NCBI GenBank assembly: GCA_003243255.1
Contig: QFQM01000058.1
Span: 1 to 24,217 of the forward strand
Origin: Flavobacterium psychrophilum
GTDB lineage: Bacteria; Bacteroidota; Bacteroidia; Flavobacteriales; Flavobacteriaceae
DNA length: 24,217 nucleotides
Reading direction: 5' to 3'
Below are positions 8,396-16,803 of the stretch, piece by piece; position 1 is the first letter of the stretch; each line of letters opens with the position of its first letter. A program made the position numbers and the translations under genes. The notes under the pieces were generated by a model. The model searched no databases. It worked only from the letters and a program-made list of their open reading frames with translations, and was not told the DNA's origin.

Positions 8396-10459
8396 ATGAA
8401 AACGATTTTATTTTTTATCCTTCCCCTGCTTTTAGGTACCCAGGTTGTTTGTGCTCAATCATCCTTTCTACCTAAAAACCTTGGCCCTTCGGTAAACTCT
8501 TCGTATGATGAGATTAATCCTGTACTTACTCCGGATGGCAAAACACTGTTCTTCGTTCGTGCCAATCATCCGGAAAATACGTTTGGTGAAGCAGATAGTG
8601 AAGACATCTGGTATAGCAATAAAATTACGGACAGCACCTGGTCACAAGCTGTGCGTTTGCCTGATCTCAACATAGGAAGATACAATGCCGTGCTATCCCT
8701 CTCAGCCGATGGCAACGCGATGTTGTTGAACGGAATCTATAGCCGTAAAGGAAGTATATGGAAAAAAAGAGGCCTGTCTGTATCTACCAAAACGAACAAT
8801 ACATGGACTACTCCGCGTAAGCTGAAAATAAAAAAGCTTTCGAAGAAGAACCGCGGTATGAAAAGCAGTGGCACCATGAGTGCCGACGGCCAGTTCATTA
8901 TATTGAGCTTTTCAAAAAAATATCATGGTGAGAAAACCAATTTGTTTGTTTCTTCCAAAAAAGAAAACGGAAAATGGAGAAAGCCGAAGAAGATCAAGTA
9001 CGTCAACTCCAAACGAAATGAAGATGCCCCATTTTTATCTGCCGATAGTAAGACGCTCTATTTTTCCAGCAATCGTGTAGACAAGAACAAGTACGATATC
9101 TACAAAACACAACGTACGGGATTAGATTGGAAATCGTGGGGGCAACCGGTATTGTTGAGTGATACCATTAATTCTCAAAACTGGGAGTCGTATTTTAAAA
9201 CCAACACAAAAGGTAGCTGGGCTTATTTTGCGTCAACGAATAAATCGTTGGGTAAATCAGACATCTATCGCATCAAAATGTTTGAGGAGAACCCTTACGT
9301 AGTAGTGTCGGGTATAGTGCGTAATTCTAAAACGAAATTGCCTCTCACCGGGAAAACCATTGCAATAAAAATTAATGGACAACGGATCGATTCAATCCAT
9401 GTAAACAGCGATTCGGCCACGTATAAAGTAAAGCTTCCACTGCGTAAGCAATACTCCATTTCGGCTGATGCTCCCAACTTTGTTTCCTCGGCTTCTGCAT
9501 TAGATGTGTCAACGGTGAAGGAATTCACACGCAGAAAACTTGATTTACAAGTTGCCCCTCTTCCTTATGTATTACTGAAAGGGAATTTGTTGGTGCAAAA
9601 TACAGGCACACCGGTTCCTTCATCAGCCACTCCTAGAATATGGATAAACAATGTGCGTATTGACTCAGCAGCAATAGATGCTAACCTGGGTACGTACGAA
9701 GTGAAGGTGCTGCACGGAGTTGTGTACGATGTGAAAGTAGAAGCGGTCAAATACAATTCTGTTCCGCAGAAAGTTGATCTTACCACCGTAGATGAATACC
9801 AGGAGATTATTCAGGACCTGTTTGTCTCAGAAGAGAAGATGGCAGTGGTGAGTGGAAAAATCCTCGATAAGAAAACAGGCAAGCCTCTTGCTAAACGATC
9901 TGCGGCAAAAGTGAATGTAGAAGGAATGACTTCTGTTCTTGCAGAGATAGACACACTCACCGGAACCTATACACTGAAGCTGCCGTTGAAAGCTGCTTAT
10001 ACCATCAACGCCAGCGCCCCCGACTATTACCCGGTCTATGAGCCTATTGATTTAACAAGCCAGACGACCAGTATAAAAATCAATAGAGATCTGGTGATTG
10101 TACCTATCGAAGTAGGTCAGTCCATCCGTTTGAACAACATCTTTTTCGAATCCGGAAAAGCAGTGTTGAAAAAGGAATCGTTCCCAGAGCTGGATAGAGT
10201 AGTGCAGTTTTTAACCAGCAGCACCGATATCAAAATTGAAATTGGCGGGCACACTGATGATGTAGGTAAAGCTGCCACTAACCTCAAACTATCTCAAAGC
10301 CGCGCACAATCCGTAGCGGATTACATAGTTAAGAAGGGAATTTCTAAAGCCCGTGTAGTCGCCAAAGGATATGGTTTGACTAAACCGGTGGTTTCGAATA
10401 AAACGAAGGAAGGTAAAGCTCAAAACCGAAGAGTGGAATTTACAGTGATTGGTAAATAA
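8396..10459 (+). CDS. PD40-repeat / CRD-like / OmpA-domain envelope protein
   Basis: A 687-residue exported protein (signal peptide ending VCA-Q21). Residues 30-295 hold PD40/WD40-like propeller repeats, with recurring 'P.LTPDGKTLFF', 'SADGQFIILS' and 'SADSKTLYFSSNR' strands. Residues about 302-570 hold three tandem regulatory-type beta domains, each opening like VVSGIVRNSKTKLPLTGK or VVSGKILDKKTGKPLAK. Residues 580-687 are an OmpA C-terminal domain: NIFFESGKAVL, GHTDDVG with Asp621, LSQSRA with Arg636 (the pair that holds diaminopimelate in known OmpA domains) and NRRVEF. It should tie an outer-membrane partner to peptidoglycan. PorE of the type IX secretion system has TPR, WD40, one CRD and OmpA; this protein lacks the TPR and has three CRD-like units. 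Last gene of the operon. Confidence 0.88.
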   Translation: MKTILFFILPLLLGTQVVCAQSSFLPKNLGPSVNSSYDEINPVLTPDGKTLFFVRANHPENTFGEADSEDIWYSNKITDSTWSQAVRLPDLNIGRYNAVLSLSADGNAMLLNGIYSRKGSIWKKRGLSVSTKTNNTWTTPRKLKIKKLSKKNRGMKSSGTMSADGQFIILSFSKKYHGEKTNLFVSSKKENGKWRKPKKIKYVNSKRNEDAPFLSADSKTLYFSSNRVDKNKYDIYKTQRTGLDWKSWGQPVLLSDTINSQNWESYFKTNTKGSWAYFASTNKSLGKSDIYRIKMFEENPYVVVSGIVRNSKTKLPLTGKTIAIKINGQRIDSIHVNSDSATYKVKLPLRKQYSISADAPNFVSSASALDVSTVKEFTRRKLDLQVAPLPYVLLKGNLLVQNTGTPVPSSATPRIWINNVRIDSAAIDANLGTYEVKVLHGVVYDVKVEAVKYNSVPQKVDLTTVDEYQEIIQDLFVSEEKMAVVSGKILDKKTGKPLAKRSAAKVNVEGMTSVLAEIDTLTGTYTLKLPLKAAYTINASAPDYYPVYEPIDLTSQTTSIKINRDLVIVPIEVGQSIRLNNIFFESGKAVLKKESFPELDRVVQFLTSSTDIKIEIGGHTDDVGKAATNLKLSQSRAQSVADYIVKKGISKARVVAKGYGLTKPVVSNKTKEGKAQNRRVEFTVIGK

Positions 10460-10473
10460 ATGGATTTACTCTT

Positions 10474-10512
10474 AAGCAGCACTCCGATTGAATCTCCATC
10501 GGAGTGCTGCTT
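10474..10512 (+). terminator. Terminator hairpin after the envelope operon
   Basis: A perfect 15-bp inverted repeat (AAGCAGCACTCCGAT / ATCGGAGTGCTGCTT) with a 9-base loop starts 15 bases after the stop of the OmpA gene. The T-tract after it is short (TTGAATTTT). It lies between convergent genes and could also stop transcripts arriving from ldhA, whose stop is about 110 bases away on the other strand. Confidence 0.8.
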
Positions 10513-10620
10513 GAATTTTAAGAGATAAAACAATCAGTATAAAATTCCGGAATCAATTCACCTCATATCCATTGTGCCCTGTTGAAGCAGATTCTTTTAC
10601 ACAACAAGGAGCAACGGAGC

Positions 10621-11613
10621 TCAGCTTTTTACTTCATTCGTCAGTACCTGCTTATCTCCAAATGCTTTTATGTTCTGTAAAGTAGTTTGGGCAATCTGCG
10701 TGAGTGCCTCGTGAGTGAAAAATCCCTGATGTGCGGTGATCAATACATTGGGCAAACTTGTTAACAGGGCAATCACATCATCATCAATAATTTTCCCCGT
10801 CAAGTCGAGAAAGAATAACTTCTCTTCCTGCTCATACACATCGATGCCTAATGCCCCAATCTGCCCTGACTTTAATCCATCGATAACAGCTGGCGTATCA
10901 ATTAATGCTCCTCTGCTGGTATTGATGAGCATCACTCCTTTTTTCATGACCCGAATCGTTTGTTCATTGATCAGGTGCCGGGTTTGTTCATTCAATGGGC
11001 AATGCAGTGAGATAACGTCAGCCTGAGCGAAAACATCAGTGATCGGTAAATAGGAGACTCCTATTGTTTTCAGAGATTCATTTTCTTTCTTATCGTAGGC
11101 AATTATACGGCAGCCAAAGCCTGACATAATGGTACAGAAAACCTGTCCGATGTTTCCTGTACCAACTACTCCTATCGTTTTGCCGTATAGATCAAAACCA
11201 AGGAGTCCATTTAATGAGAAATTCTGATCGCGTACACGGTTATATGCTTTGTGTGTTTTTCTGTTTAGTGTCATGATCAGGGCTACGGCATGTTCGGCTA
11301 CGGCATACGGTGAATAAGCGGGTACGCGTACTACTTTTATAGTGTATCGGGTAGCTGCAGCGAGGTCTACATTATTAAAACCAGCACAGCGTAAGGCAAT
11401 GAGTTTTATCTTTTGCTGAGCAAGCTGATGGATTACCGTTTCATTCAACCGGTCATTGACGAAAGCACAAACCACATCCGCTTCTTTGGCAAGTGGAGTA
11501 CTCTGCTCGTTGAGTTGCGCTTCCAGAAATTCCAGCTCAAATCCAAAATCGGAATTGTGCTTTTCAAAAAACAATTTATCGTAAGGCTGGGTACTAAAGA
11601 AGGTAATTTTCAT
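10621..11613 (-). CDS. ldhA: D-lactate dehydrogenase
   Basis: A 330-residue D-2-hydroxyacid dehydrogenase that reduces pyruvate to D-lactate with NADH (EC 1.1.1.28), close in length to E. coli LdhA (329). The NAD-binding motif is VVGTGNIG (GxGxxG at 151-156) with Asp173 in IAYDK at the end of the second strand, which favours NADH over NADPH. Catalytic residues are visible as Arg234 (NTSRGALID), Glu263 or Glu264 (DVYEQEE) and His295 (TAHQGFFT). DVYEQEEKLFF and the AHQGFFTHEAL stretch point to the LdhA branch rather than phosphoglycerate or glycerate dehydrogenases. It has its own promoter-like site upstream and lies after the nrdA terminator, so it is probably transcribed alone as a fermentative or redox-balancing enzyme. 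Confidence 0.93.
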   Translation of the reverse strand: MKITFFSTQPYDKLFFEKHNSDFGFELEFLEAQLNEQSTPLAKEADVVCAFVNDRLNETVIHQLAQQKIKLIALRCAGFNNVDLAAATRYTIKVVRVPAYSPYAVAEHAVALIMTLNRKTHKAYNRVRDQNFSLNGLLGFDLYGKTIGVVGTGNIGQVFCTIMSGFGCRIIAYDKKENESLKTIGVSYLPITDVFAQADVISLHCPLNEQTRHLINEQTIRVMKKGVMLINTSRGALIDTPAVIDGLKSGQIGALGIDVYEQEEKLFFLDLTGKIIDDDVIALLTSLPNVLITAHQGFFTHEALTQIAQTTLQNIKAFGDKQVLTNEVKS

Positions 11614-11675
11614 AACGGGAAATGCTCCTGTCTAAGGTAACGAATCGCCATCAGAATTACTTTCTTCAGTTGCAG

Positions 11676-11685
11676 GCTTGCAAGC
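11676..11685. promoter_or_regulatory. Palindrome at the expected ldhA start point
   Basis: GCTTGCAAGC is a perfect 10-bp palindrome placed 7-16 bases downstream of the ldhA -7 box, about where transcription would begin. Such a position suits an operator or the foot of a leader hairpin. A palindrome this short can arise by chance. Confidence 0.3.
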
Positions 11686-11691
11686 TGACTC

Positions 11692-11722
11692 CAAAATTAG
11701 TTCGCTATTCTCCGATCATAAA
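11692..11722 (-). promoter_or_regulatory. Promoter of ldhA
   Basis: On the minus strand TAATTTTG (11699 to 11692) is an exact match to the Bacteroidota -7 element TAnnTTTG, 78 bases before the ldhA ATG. About 20 bases upstream of it the -33 position falls in the T-run of the nrdA terminator (TTTT in place of TTTG). One good box of two. Confidence 0.5.
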
Positions 11723-11756
11723 AAAAAAGCCCGATCGTGAAAATGACCGGGCTTTT
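11720..11756 (-). terminator. Intrinsic terminator of nrdBA
   Basis: Read on the minus strand, AAAAGCCCGGTC, an 8-base loop and GATCGGGCTTTT pair with a single G-T wobble, followed by a run of eight or nine T. It lies 35 bases after the nrdA stop. A classic Rho-independent terminator that separates nrdBA from ldhA. Confidence 0.9.
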
Positions 11757-11791
11757 GTACAAATGATTAATGTCTGCTAACGGGTGGTTGC

Positions 11792-14257
11792 TTAGCTACC
11801 ACATGCTTCACATGCATCAGGGTTATCCAGAGAGCAAGCCATGTCAGACATTTTCTGATCATAGTCCGCTACAGGAGACTGGTTGTATTGTAAAGATTGT
11901 TGTGCCTCTGATAATACAGATTGAGCAATTATGGGCTCCATAATATTTACATCCGCCGCGTTCACTTCAGCAGCCGGTTGTTGCATGGCCCCCTTGTCAA
12001 TCGTAAACTTGATCGCATCAGCAGCAGCCGTAGAGCGCAGGTAATACATCCCTGTTTTCAATCCTTTTTTCCATGCGTGGAAGTGCATCGAAGTAAGTTT
12101 TCCAAAGTTCGGATTGGTGATGTGAATGTTCAGGCTCTGTGACTGACAAATGTAGGCACCGCGATCGGCTGACATATCAATGATTGACTTCTGAGAAATC
12201 TCCCAAACGGTTCTGTAGATATCCTTGATGTTTTGAGGAATTTCAGGAATAGCCTGAACGGAACCGTTGGTAGCGATCAGTTTTTGTCTCATGGTCTCGC
12301 TCCATAAGCCAAGACTGATCAGGTCTTTCATCAGGTGCTTATTCGCAATGATGAATTCACCGGATAATGTTCTCCTGGTGTACACATTTGAAGTGTATGG
12401 CTCAAAGCATTCGTTGTTGCCCAAAATCTGTGAGGTAGATGCGGTAGGCATAGGAGCAACCAGTAATGAGTTGCGTACGCCATGTTTTTTCACATCTTGT
12501 TTCAATTGCTCCCAGTTCCAGCGGTTGCTCTTAGGAGTAACACCCCACATATCAAACTGGAATATTCCTTTTGATACCGGAGATCCTTTGAATGTCTGGT
12601 AAGGGCCTTCCACCTTTGCGATCTCCATGGAAGCTTCCATGGCTGCGAAGTAGATGGTTTCAAAAATATCTTCGTTCAACCCACGGGCTTCAGCGCTATC
12701 GAAAGGCATACGCAACATAATGAACACGTCTGCCAGACCCTGCACACCCAATCCGATAGGACGGTGACGCATATTGGAGTTCTTCGCTTCTTCTACCGGG
12801 TAGTAGTTCACATCGATCACTTTGTTCAGGTTACGTGTGGCAACCTTGGTGATCTCGTATAATTTCTTGTGATCAAACTGACCGTCTTCGGTGACAAACT
12901 TAGGCAACGCTAACGAAGCCAGGTTACATACCGCTACTTCATCAGGAGCTGTATATTCAATGATCTCTGTACAAAGGTTGCTTGACTTGATCGTACCCAG
13001 GTTCTTCTGGTTCGATTTTTTGTTGGCCGCATCTTTATATAGAATATAAGGAGTTCCTGTTTCAATTTGCGCTTCCAGTACTTCAAACCACAAGTCCTGC
13101 GCTTTTATCTGCTTGCGGAACTTGCCTTCGCTTTCGTACTTCTCATACAAGCGCTCAAAATCTTCGCCCCATACTTCGGCAAGACCAGGAGCTTCGTTAG
13201 GGCAGAACAGCGACCACATCTCATTGTTCTCCACACGCTTCATGAAAAGATCAGGAATCCAAAGTGCATAGAACAAATCGCGGGCACGCATTTCTTCTTT
13301 ACCATGATTTTTTCTCAAATCAAGGAAATCAAAAATATCCGCATGCCATGGCTCAAGATAAATCGCAAAGCTTCCTTTACGTTTACCACCACCCTGGTCA
13401 ACATAGCGCGCAGTCATGTCAAAGTTTCTCAGCATGGGTACGATACCATTGGAGGTACCACCTGTTCCTTTGATGTAGGAACCTTTCGCACGCACATTGT
13501 GAATGCTAAGACCGATACCACCGGCCGATTGAGAAATCTTTGCAGTTTGTTTTAATGTATCATAGATACCATCGATGCTATCATCCTTCATGGTCAGGAG
13601 GAAGCACGAAGACAATTGCGGCTTCGGTGTACCTGCGTTGAACAGGGTAGGAGTAGCATGGGTAAACCACTTCTCTGAAAGTAATGTATACGTTTCAAGA
13701 ACAGCGGGAATATCTTCGCCATGGATACCAACAGCCACGCGCATCAGCAAATGCTGAGGACGCTCTACGGTCTTTCCATCGATTTTCATCAGGTACGATT
13801 TCTCCAGTGTTTTGAATCCGAAGAAATCATAACTGAAATCACGATCATAAAGAATCGCCTCATCCAGTTCGGCCGCATGATCCTTGATTACTTTCCAGGT
13901 TTCTTTAGATATCAATGGAGCATTCTGCCCATTCTTGGGATCAACATGTTGGTACAACCGCTTCATCGTATTGGAAAACGACTTGCTGGTAACTTTGTGC
14001 AGGTTGGAAACAGCAATACGTGCTGCAAGCTTCGCAAAATCAGGGTGGCGGGTAGTCATCGTAGCGGCAATTTCTGCAGCCAGATTATCCAGTTCCTGAG
14101 TGGAAACACCATCATACAAGCCATTGATCACCTTCATCGCGACCTCTACCGGGTTGACAAATTTGGGATCCAAACCATAGCAGAGTTTTTCTATCCGAGC
14201 GGTGATTTTGTCGAACTTAACGGACTCTCTGTGTCCATCACGTTTTAGTACGAGCAT
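11792..14257 (-). CDS. nrdA: Ribonucleoside-diphosphate reductase, alpha subunit (class I)
   Basis: An 821-residue catalytic subunit that reduces ribonucleoside diphosphates to deoxy forms for DNA synthesis (EC 1.17.4.1). Residues 1-90 form an ATP-cone ([16 protein letters not shown]), so dATP feedback on overall activity is expected. The active site is complete: Cys218 (SSCFLL) and Cys444 (AVCNLAS) are the redox pair, Asn427-Leu-Cys429-Thr-Glu431 carries the thiyl radical Cys, and Tyr738-Tyr739 ([10 protein letters not shown]) are the radical-transfer pair. The C-terminal tail ends CEACGS, with the Cys816/Cys819 swivel pair that is re-reduced by thioredoxin or glutaredoxin. The start ATG at 14257 gives the usual N-terminus. 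It lies 54 bases after nrdB and is followed by a strong terminator, so nrdBA is one operon. Confidence 0.97.
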   Translation of the reverse strand: MLVLKRDGHRESVKFDKITARIEKLCYGLDPKFVNPVEVAMKVINGLYDGVSTQELDNLAAEIAATMTTRHPDFAKLAARIAVSNLHKVTSKSFSNTMKRLYQHVDPKNGQNAPLISKETWKVIKDHAAELDEAILYDRDFSYDFFGFKTLEKSYLMKIDGKTVERPQHLLMRVAVGIHGEDIPAVLETYTLLSEKWFTHATPTLFNAGTPKPQLSSCFLLTMKDDSIDGIYDTLKQTAKISQSAGGIGLSIHNVRAKGSYIKGTGGTSNGIVPMLRNFDMTARYVDQGGGKRKGSFAIYLEPWHADIFDFLDLRKNHGKEEMRARDLFYALWIPDLFMKRVENNEMWSLFCPNEAPGLAEVWGEDFERLYEKYESEGKFRKQIKAQDLWFEVLEAQIETGTPYILYKDAANKKSNQKNLGTIKSSNLCTEIIEYTAPDEVAVCNLASLALPKFVTEDGQFDHKKLYEITKVATRNLNKVIDVNYYPVEEAKNSNMRHRPIGLGVQGLADVFIMLRMPFDSAEARGLNEDIFETIYFAAMEASMEIAKVEGPYQTFKGSPVSKGIFQFDMWGVTPKSNRWNWEQLKQDVKKHGVRNSLLVAPMPTASTSQILGNNECFEPYTSNVYTRRTLSGEFIIANKHLMKDLISLGLWSETMRQKLIATNGSVQAIPEIPQNIKDIYRTVWEISQKSIIDMSADRGAYICQSQSLNIHITNPNFGKLTSMHFHAWKKGLKTGMYYLRSTAAADAIKFTIDKGAMQQPAAEVNAADVNIMEPIIAQSVLSEAQQSLQYNQSPVADYDQKMSDMACSLDNPDACEACGS

Positions 14258-14311
14258 CTATATTCGGGTTGTTAGGGGTGAAAAAATAAGTTTAAAAAGT
14301 GTCATAATGTA

Positions 14312-15301
14312 TTAAAAATCCTCGTTCAGTGAAAACTTCGGACCTGTTTCTTTTTCAGTGCTGTTGAGCACACCTGCTTTTTGATAATCTCCTACGCGTT
14401 TTTCAAAGAAATTAGTTTTTCCGCGAAGGGAAATCATTTCCATGAAATCAAACGGGTTGGTGGCATTGTAGATTTTCTGACCCACGAGCTCATTGAGGAG
14501 ACGGTCGGCCACAAACTCGATATACTCACACATCTGTGAGGCATTCATACCAATAAGGTTTACGGGCAGTGCGTCCGTAACAAACTCTTTCTCTATTTCT
14601 ACTGCGTCTTTGATGATTCCGATGACTTTTTCTTTTGGAAGCTTGTTTACCACATGCTGGGTATAAAGATGGCAGGCGAAGTCGCAGTGCAATCCTTCAT
14701 CACGTGAGATTAATTCATTGGAAAAACTCAGGCCAGGCATCAATCCACGTTTTTTCAGCCAGAAAATGGAGCAGAACGATCCGGAAAAGAAAATACCTTC
14801 TACCGCCGCAAAAGCAATCAGTCTTTCCTGGAAAGACCCCTTGTCGATCCAGCGCAAGGCCCAATCTGCCTTTTTCTTCACACAGTCCATCGTTTCAATG
14901 GCGTGGAAGAGTTTGTCTTTTTGCTGTGCGTCTTTTACGTAAGTGTCGATTAATAAAGAATAGGTTTCGGAGTGTACATTCTCCATGGCAATCTGGAAAC
15001 CATAAAAGAACTTAGCCTCGGTGTATTGTACTTCAGACACAAAGTGTTCAGCCAGGTTTTCATTAACAATACCATCGCTGGCCGCGAAGAATGCCAGTAC
15101 GTGGGTGATGAAATGTCTTTCGCCATCATTCAAATTAGCCCAGTCGCGCAAATCCTGACTCAAATCGATTTCCTCGGCCGTCCAGAAGCTGGCCTCCGCC
15201 TGTTTATAAAACTTCCAGATGTTGTGCTGGCGGATGGGAAACAGAACGAACCTGTCCTTGTTTTCCTTCAGGATCGGTTCTTCGAGTAAAGGTTGGCTCA
15301 T
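14312..15301 (-). CDS. nrdB: Ribonucleoside-diphosphate reductase, beta subunit (class I)
   Basis: A 329-residue ferritin-like radical-generating subunit. Metal ligands are in the expected places: Asp76 (ASDGIVNEN), Glu107 and His110 (ENVHSETY), Glu168 (VEGIFF), Glu202 and His205 (RDEGLHCD). Tyr114, in the ENVHSETY block, is the radical tyrosine, spaced seven residues from Glu107 as in mouse R2, so a tyrosyl-radical enzyme is expected rather than the Tyr-less class Ic type. The [14 protein letters not shown] block resembles eukaryotic R2 and its bacterial relatives more than E. coli NrdB. The last residues, FSLNEDF, form the tail that docks into NrdA. It is the first gene of nrdB-nrdA; the order, with beta ahead of alpha, is reversed relative to E. 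coli. Confidence 0.96.
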   Translation of the reverse strand: MSQPLLEEPILKENKDRFVLFPIRQHNIWKFYKQAEASFWTAEEIDLSQDLRDWANLNDGERHFITHVLAFFAASDGIVNENLAEHFVSEVQYTEAKFFYGFQIAMENVHSETYSLLIDTYVKDAQQKDKLFHAIETMDCVKKKADWALRWIDKGSFQERLIAFAAVEGIFFSGSFCSIFWLKKRGLMPGLSFSNELISRDEGLHCDFACHLYTQHVVNKLPKEKVIGIIKDAVEIEKEFVTDALPVNLIGMNASQMCEYIEFVADRLLNELVGQKIYNATNPFDFMEMISLRGKTNFFEKRVGDYQKAGVLNSTEKETGPKFSLNEDF

Positions 15302-15432
15302 TTGCTTGATATTTTTTAGGGATAAGAATATGATAAGTCAAAAACCCGATGAAAGGTTTCTTCTTGTTGTTTAATGCCTTTAAAATTTTATGGTTTTTAA
15401 ATTGGTGAGTACTCTCCAACTTATCGACTTGA

Positions 15433-15463
15433 CAAATATGAAATTTGAAGAATGAAAAACAAA
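15433..15463 (-). promoter_or_regulatory. Candidate promoter of nrdBA
   Basis: On the minus strand TTTG (15463-15460), a 19-base spacer and CATATTTG (15440-15433) match the Bacteroidota -33 and -7 boxes with one mismatch. The spacer length is the same as in the rplU promoter of this window. It would leave a leader of about 125 bases before the nrdB ATG. I saw no convincing NrdR box in it. Confidence 0.5.
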
Positions 15464-15830
15464 GGTCCGATCTGTAACCTGTTGGCGACAACAAAGGCAT
15501 AATTAGTGTATAGTCTGTTAGAAAGAATTCATTTTCATTCACTTACCGGACTGCCGCGAAGTGAAGTATGAACTAAAGATTTTTTTAAAATTTTTCGCTG
15601 AAAAAATTTGTTCCGAATGGGTTGCCGCACAGTGTGGCCAAATCGAAAGTGCATGGATATAAGTGCCTGACAGCGTGTTTATTGACAAATAAAAAGTGCC
15701 CTGACGATAGTAAAAAAGCATTTTTTTATTGTTATATTTTAGGTTCCTGAAGAACGGGCTCGCTTTATATATGGAGCGAAATTTCTGGTCAGAGTCATTT
15801 GCCCTCAAAATGGAAATACAGGACCGTCTA
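15464..15830. other. Intergenic region between divergent nrdB and rplU
   Basis: No gene is supported in this stretch: the open frames crossing it have no family likeness and overlap rplU or nrdB. Three small structures are visible. AAATTTTT (15588-15595) and AAAAATTT (15602-15609) form an all-AT hairpin. AAGTGCCTGAC (15661-15671) is nearly repeated as AAGTGCCCTGAC (15694-15705), 33 bases on. TCGCT and AGCGA flank an AT-rich loop near 15760-15780. Any of them could be a regulatory site or a chance match. Confidence 0.4.
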
Positions 15831-15861
15831 TTTGTTTTTACAAGGGTTTGGTCTATCTTTG
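15831..15861 (+). promoter_or_regulatory. Promoter of rplU-rpmA
   Basis: TTTG (15831-15834), a 19-base spacer and TATCTTTG (15854-15861) match the Bacteroidota vegetative promoter exactly in both boxes. It lies 24 bases before the rplU ATG, giving a leader of only about 15-20 bases. It also argues that the open frame upstream of that ATG is not translated. Confidence 0.85.
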
Positions 15862-15885
15862 CACCCCATAAAAAAACAAAGAACC

Positions 15886-16194
15886 ATGTACGCAATCGTT
15901 GATATTGCAGGAAAACAGTTCAAAGTGGCTAAAGATCAATATATCTATGCCCCTCGTCTGGATGCAGAAGCAGGCAGCTCAATTAGTTTTGAGAATGTGC
16001 TTTTGGTAGACAATGGCGGTGGTGTAGTTGTTGGCGCCCCTACTGTATCTGGTGCAAAAGTTTCAGGTAAGATTCTGGAACACGTAAAAGGAAACAAAGT
16101 AATTGTTTTCAAAAAGAAACGCAGAAAAGGCTATGCCAAGAAGAACGGGCATCGTCAGCAGTTCACAAAAGTTCAAATTGAAAGTATTGGTTAA
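15886..16194 (+). CDS. rplU: 50S ribosomal protein L21
   Basis: A 102-residue protein starting MYAIVDIAGKQFKV, the conserved N-terminus of L21, with the C-terminal basic block VFKKKRRKGYAKKNGHRQQFTKVQI that contacts 23S rRNA. The usual length is about 103. The frame is open back to a TTG at 15799, but that extension is unlike L21 and covers the promoter, so ATG 15886 is the start. rpmA follows after 24 bases, the near-universal bacterial pairing. Confidence 0.97.
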   Translation: MYAIVDIAGKQFKVAKDQYIYAPRLDAEAGSSISFENVLLVDNGGGVVVGAPTVSGAKVSGKILEHVKGNKVIVFKKKRRKGYAKKNGHRQQFTKVQIESIG

Positions 16195-16218
16195 TAAAAC
16201 CTTAAAAGACTAAATACA

Positions 16219-16476
16219 ATGGCACACAAAAAAGGTGAAGGTAAAGTAAAAAACGGCCGTGAGTCGGAAAGCAAGCGTCTTGGTATTAAAGTATTCGGAG
16301 GTCAGAAGGTAATCGCTGGAAACATCATCGTACGTCAGCGTGGCACCAAGCACAACCCTGGTAAAGGAGTAGGTATTGGTAAAGATCATACCTTGTTCGC
16401 ATTGATTCCCGGTACAGTAGCATTCAAAAAAGGAAGAGCAGATAAGTCATTTGTTACGGTAGTAGCAGAGGCATAA
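16219..16476 (+). CDS. rpmA: 50S ribosomal protein L27
   Basis: An 85-residue protein that opens [16 protein letters not shown], followed by [26 protein letters not shown] and [11 protein letters not shown], all hallmarks of L27. The N-terminus reaches the peptidyl transferase centre in known ribosomes. It begins directly with MAHKKG, so there is no N-terminal peptide to be removed as in Firmicutes. It is co-transcribed with rplU and followed by a strong terminator. Confidence 0.98.
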   Translation: MAHKKGEGKVKNGRESESKRLGIKVFGGQKVIAGNIIVRQRGTKHNPGKGVGIGKDHTLFALIPGTVAFKKGRADKSFVTVVAEA

Positions 16477-16503
16477 GATTTCATTTTTTTCTTAAAACTT
16501 TTA

Positions 16504-16537
16504 AAAAAAGGCTGCCATGAAAATGGCAGCCTTTTTT
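16504..16537 (+). terminator. Intrinsic terminator of rplU-rpmA
   Basis: A perfect 15-bp stem (AAAAAAGGCTGCCAT / ATGGCAGCCTTTTTT) closed by a GAAA loop, ending in a run of six T, starts 27 bases after the rpmA stop. It isolates the ribosomal operon from the susC cassette. Confidence 0.93.
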
Positions 16538-16803
16538 GTGTGAAAAACTCTTCATCATTATTTTATTTTTAACCGTTCATAAATATTTTTTAACGGCATT
16601 TTAATATTGGATTAACCCATTTGAAAAGTAGAAAATATTTAAATTTTGTCATTTCAATGGTTTGAAGAGAATAATATTCTTAGGTAACCCCCTATATCAG
16701 AATAACCGATCAGTATACGTCTTTTTTGTAGTATTTTCTTTTTTGAATTAATACCCCTATTTTGGGGGCTTATAAACCTAATTTTCTAACCTAAATCTAA
16801 TCT
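16538..16803 (+). promoter_or_regulatory. Leader and control region of susC
   Basis: About 265 AT-rich bases without a gene lie between the rpmA terminator and susC. No exact TAnnTTTG promoter is seen; the nearest is TATTTTG at 16758-16764. Visible structure: a 13-base palindrome AGAATA-A-TATTCT (16668-16680); two copies of CCCCTAT (16689-16695 and 16754-16760), 65 bases apart; and CCCC-TATTTT-GGGG (16754-16767), a small hairpin 36 bases before the ATG that includes the second copy. These are candidate regulator or sigma-factor sites, not proven ones. Confidence 0.4.

Noticed and set aside
10543..10552. ATTCCGGAAT palindrome between the convergent OmpA and ldhA genes
   Set aside because: Short, downstream of both genes and without nearby promoter elements; likely chance.
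13067..14248. Long plus-strand open frames opposite nrdA (up to about 175 codons)
   Set aside because: They are antisense to a fully supported nrdA with intact active site and show no family motif.
14635..15289. Plus-strand open frames opposite nrdB
   Set aside because: Antisense shadows of a gene with all metal ligands and the radical tyrosine intact.
15799..15885. Upstream extension of rplU from a TTG
   Set aside because: The extension lies across an exact TTTG-N19-TATCTTTG promoter and is unlike L21, whose N-terminus is MYAIVDIAGKQF-like.
15204..15895. Two minus-strand open frames (about 112 and 118 codons) between nrdB and rplU
   Set aside because: One overlaps nrdB in another frame, the other overlaps rplU and its promoter; both have low-complexity, unlikely protein composition.
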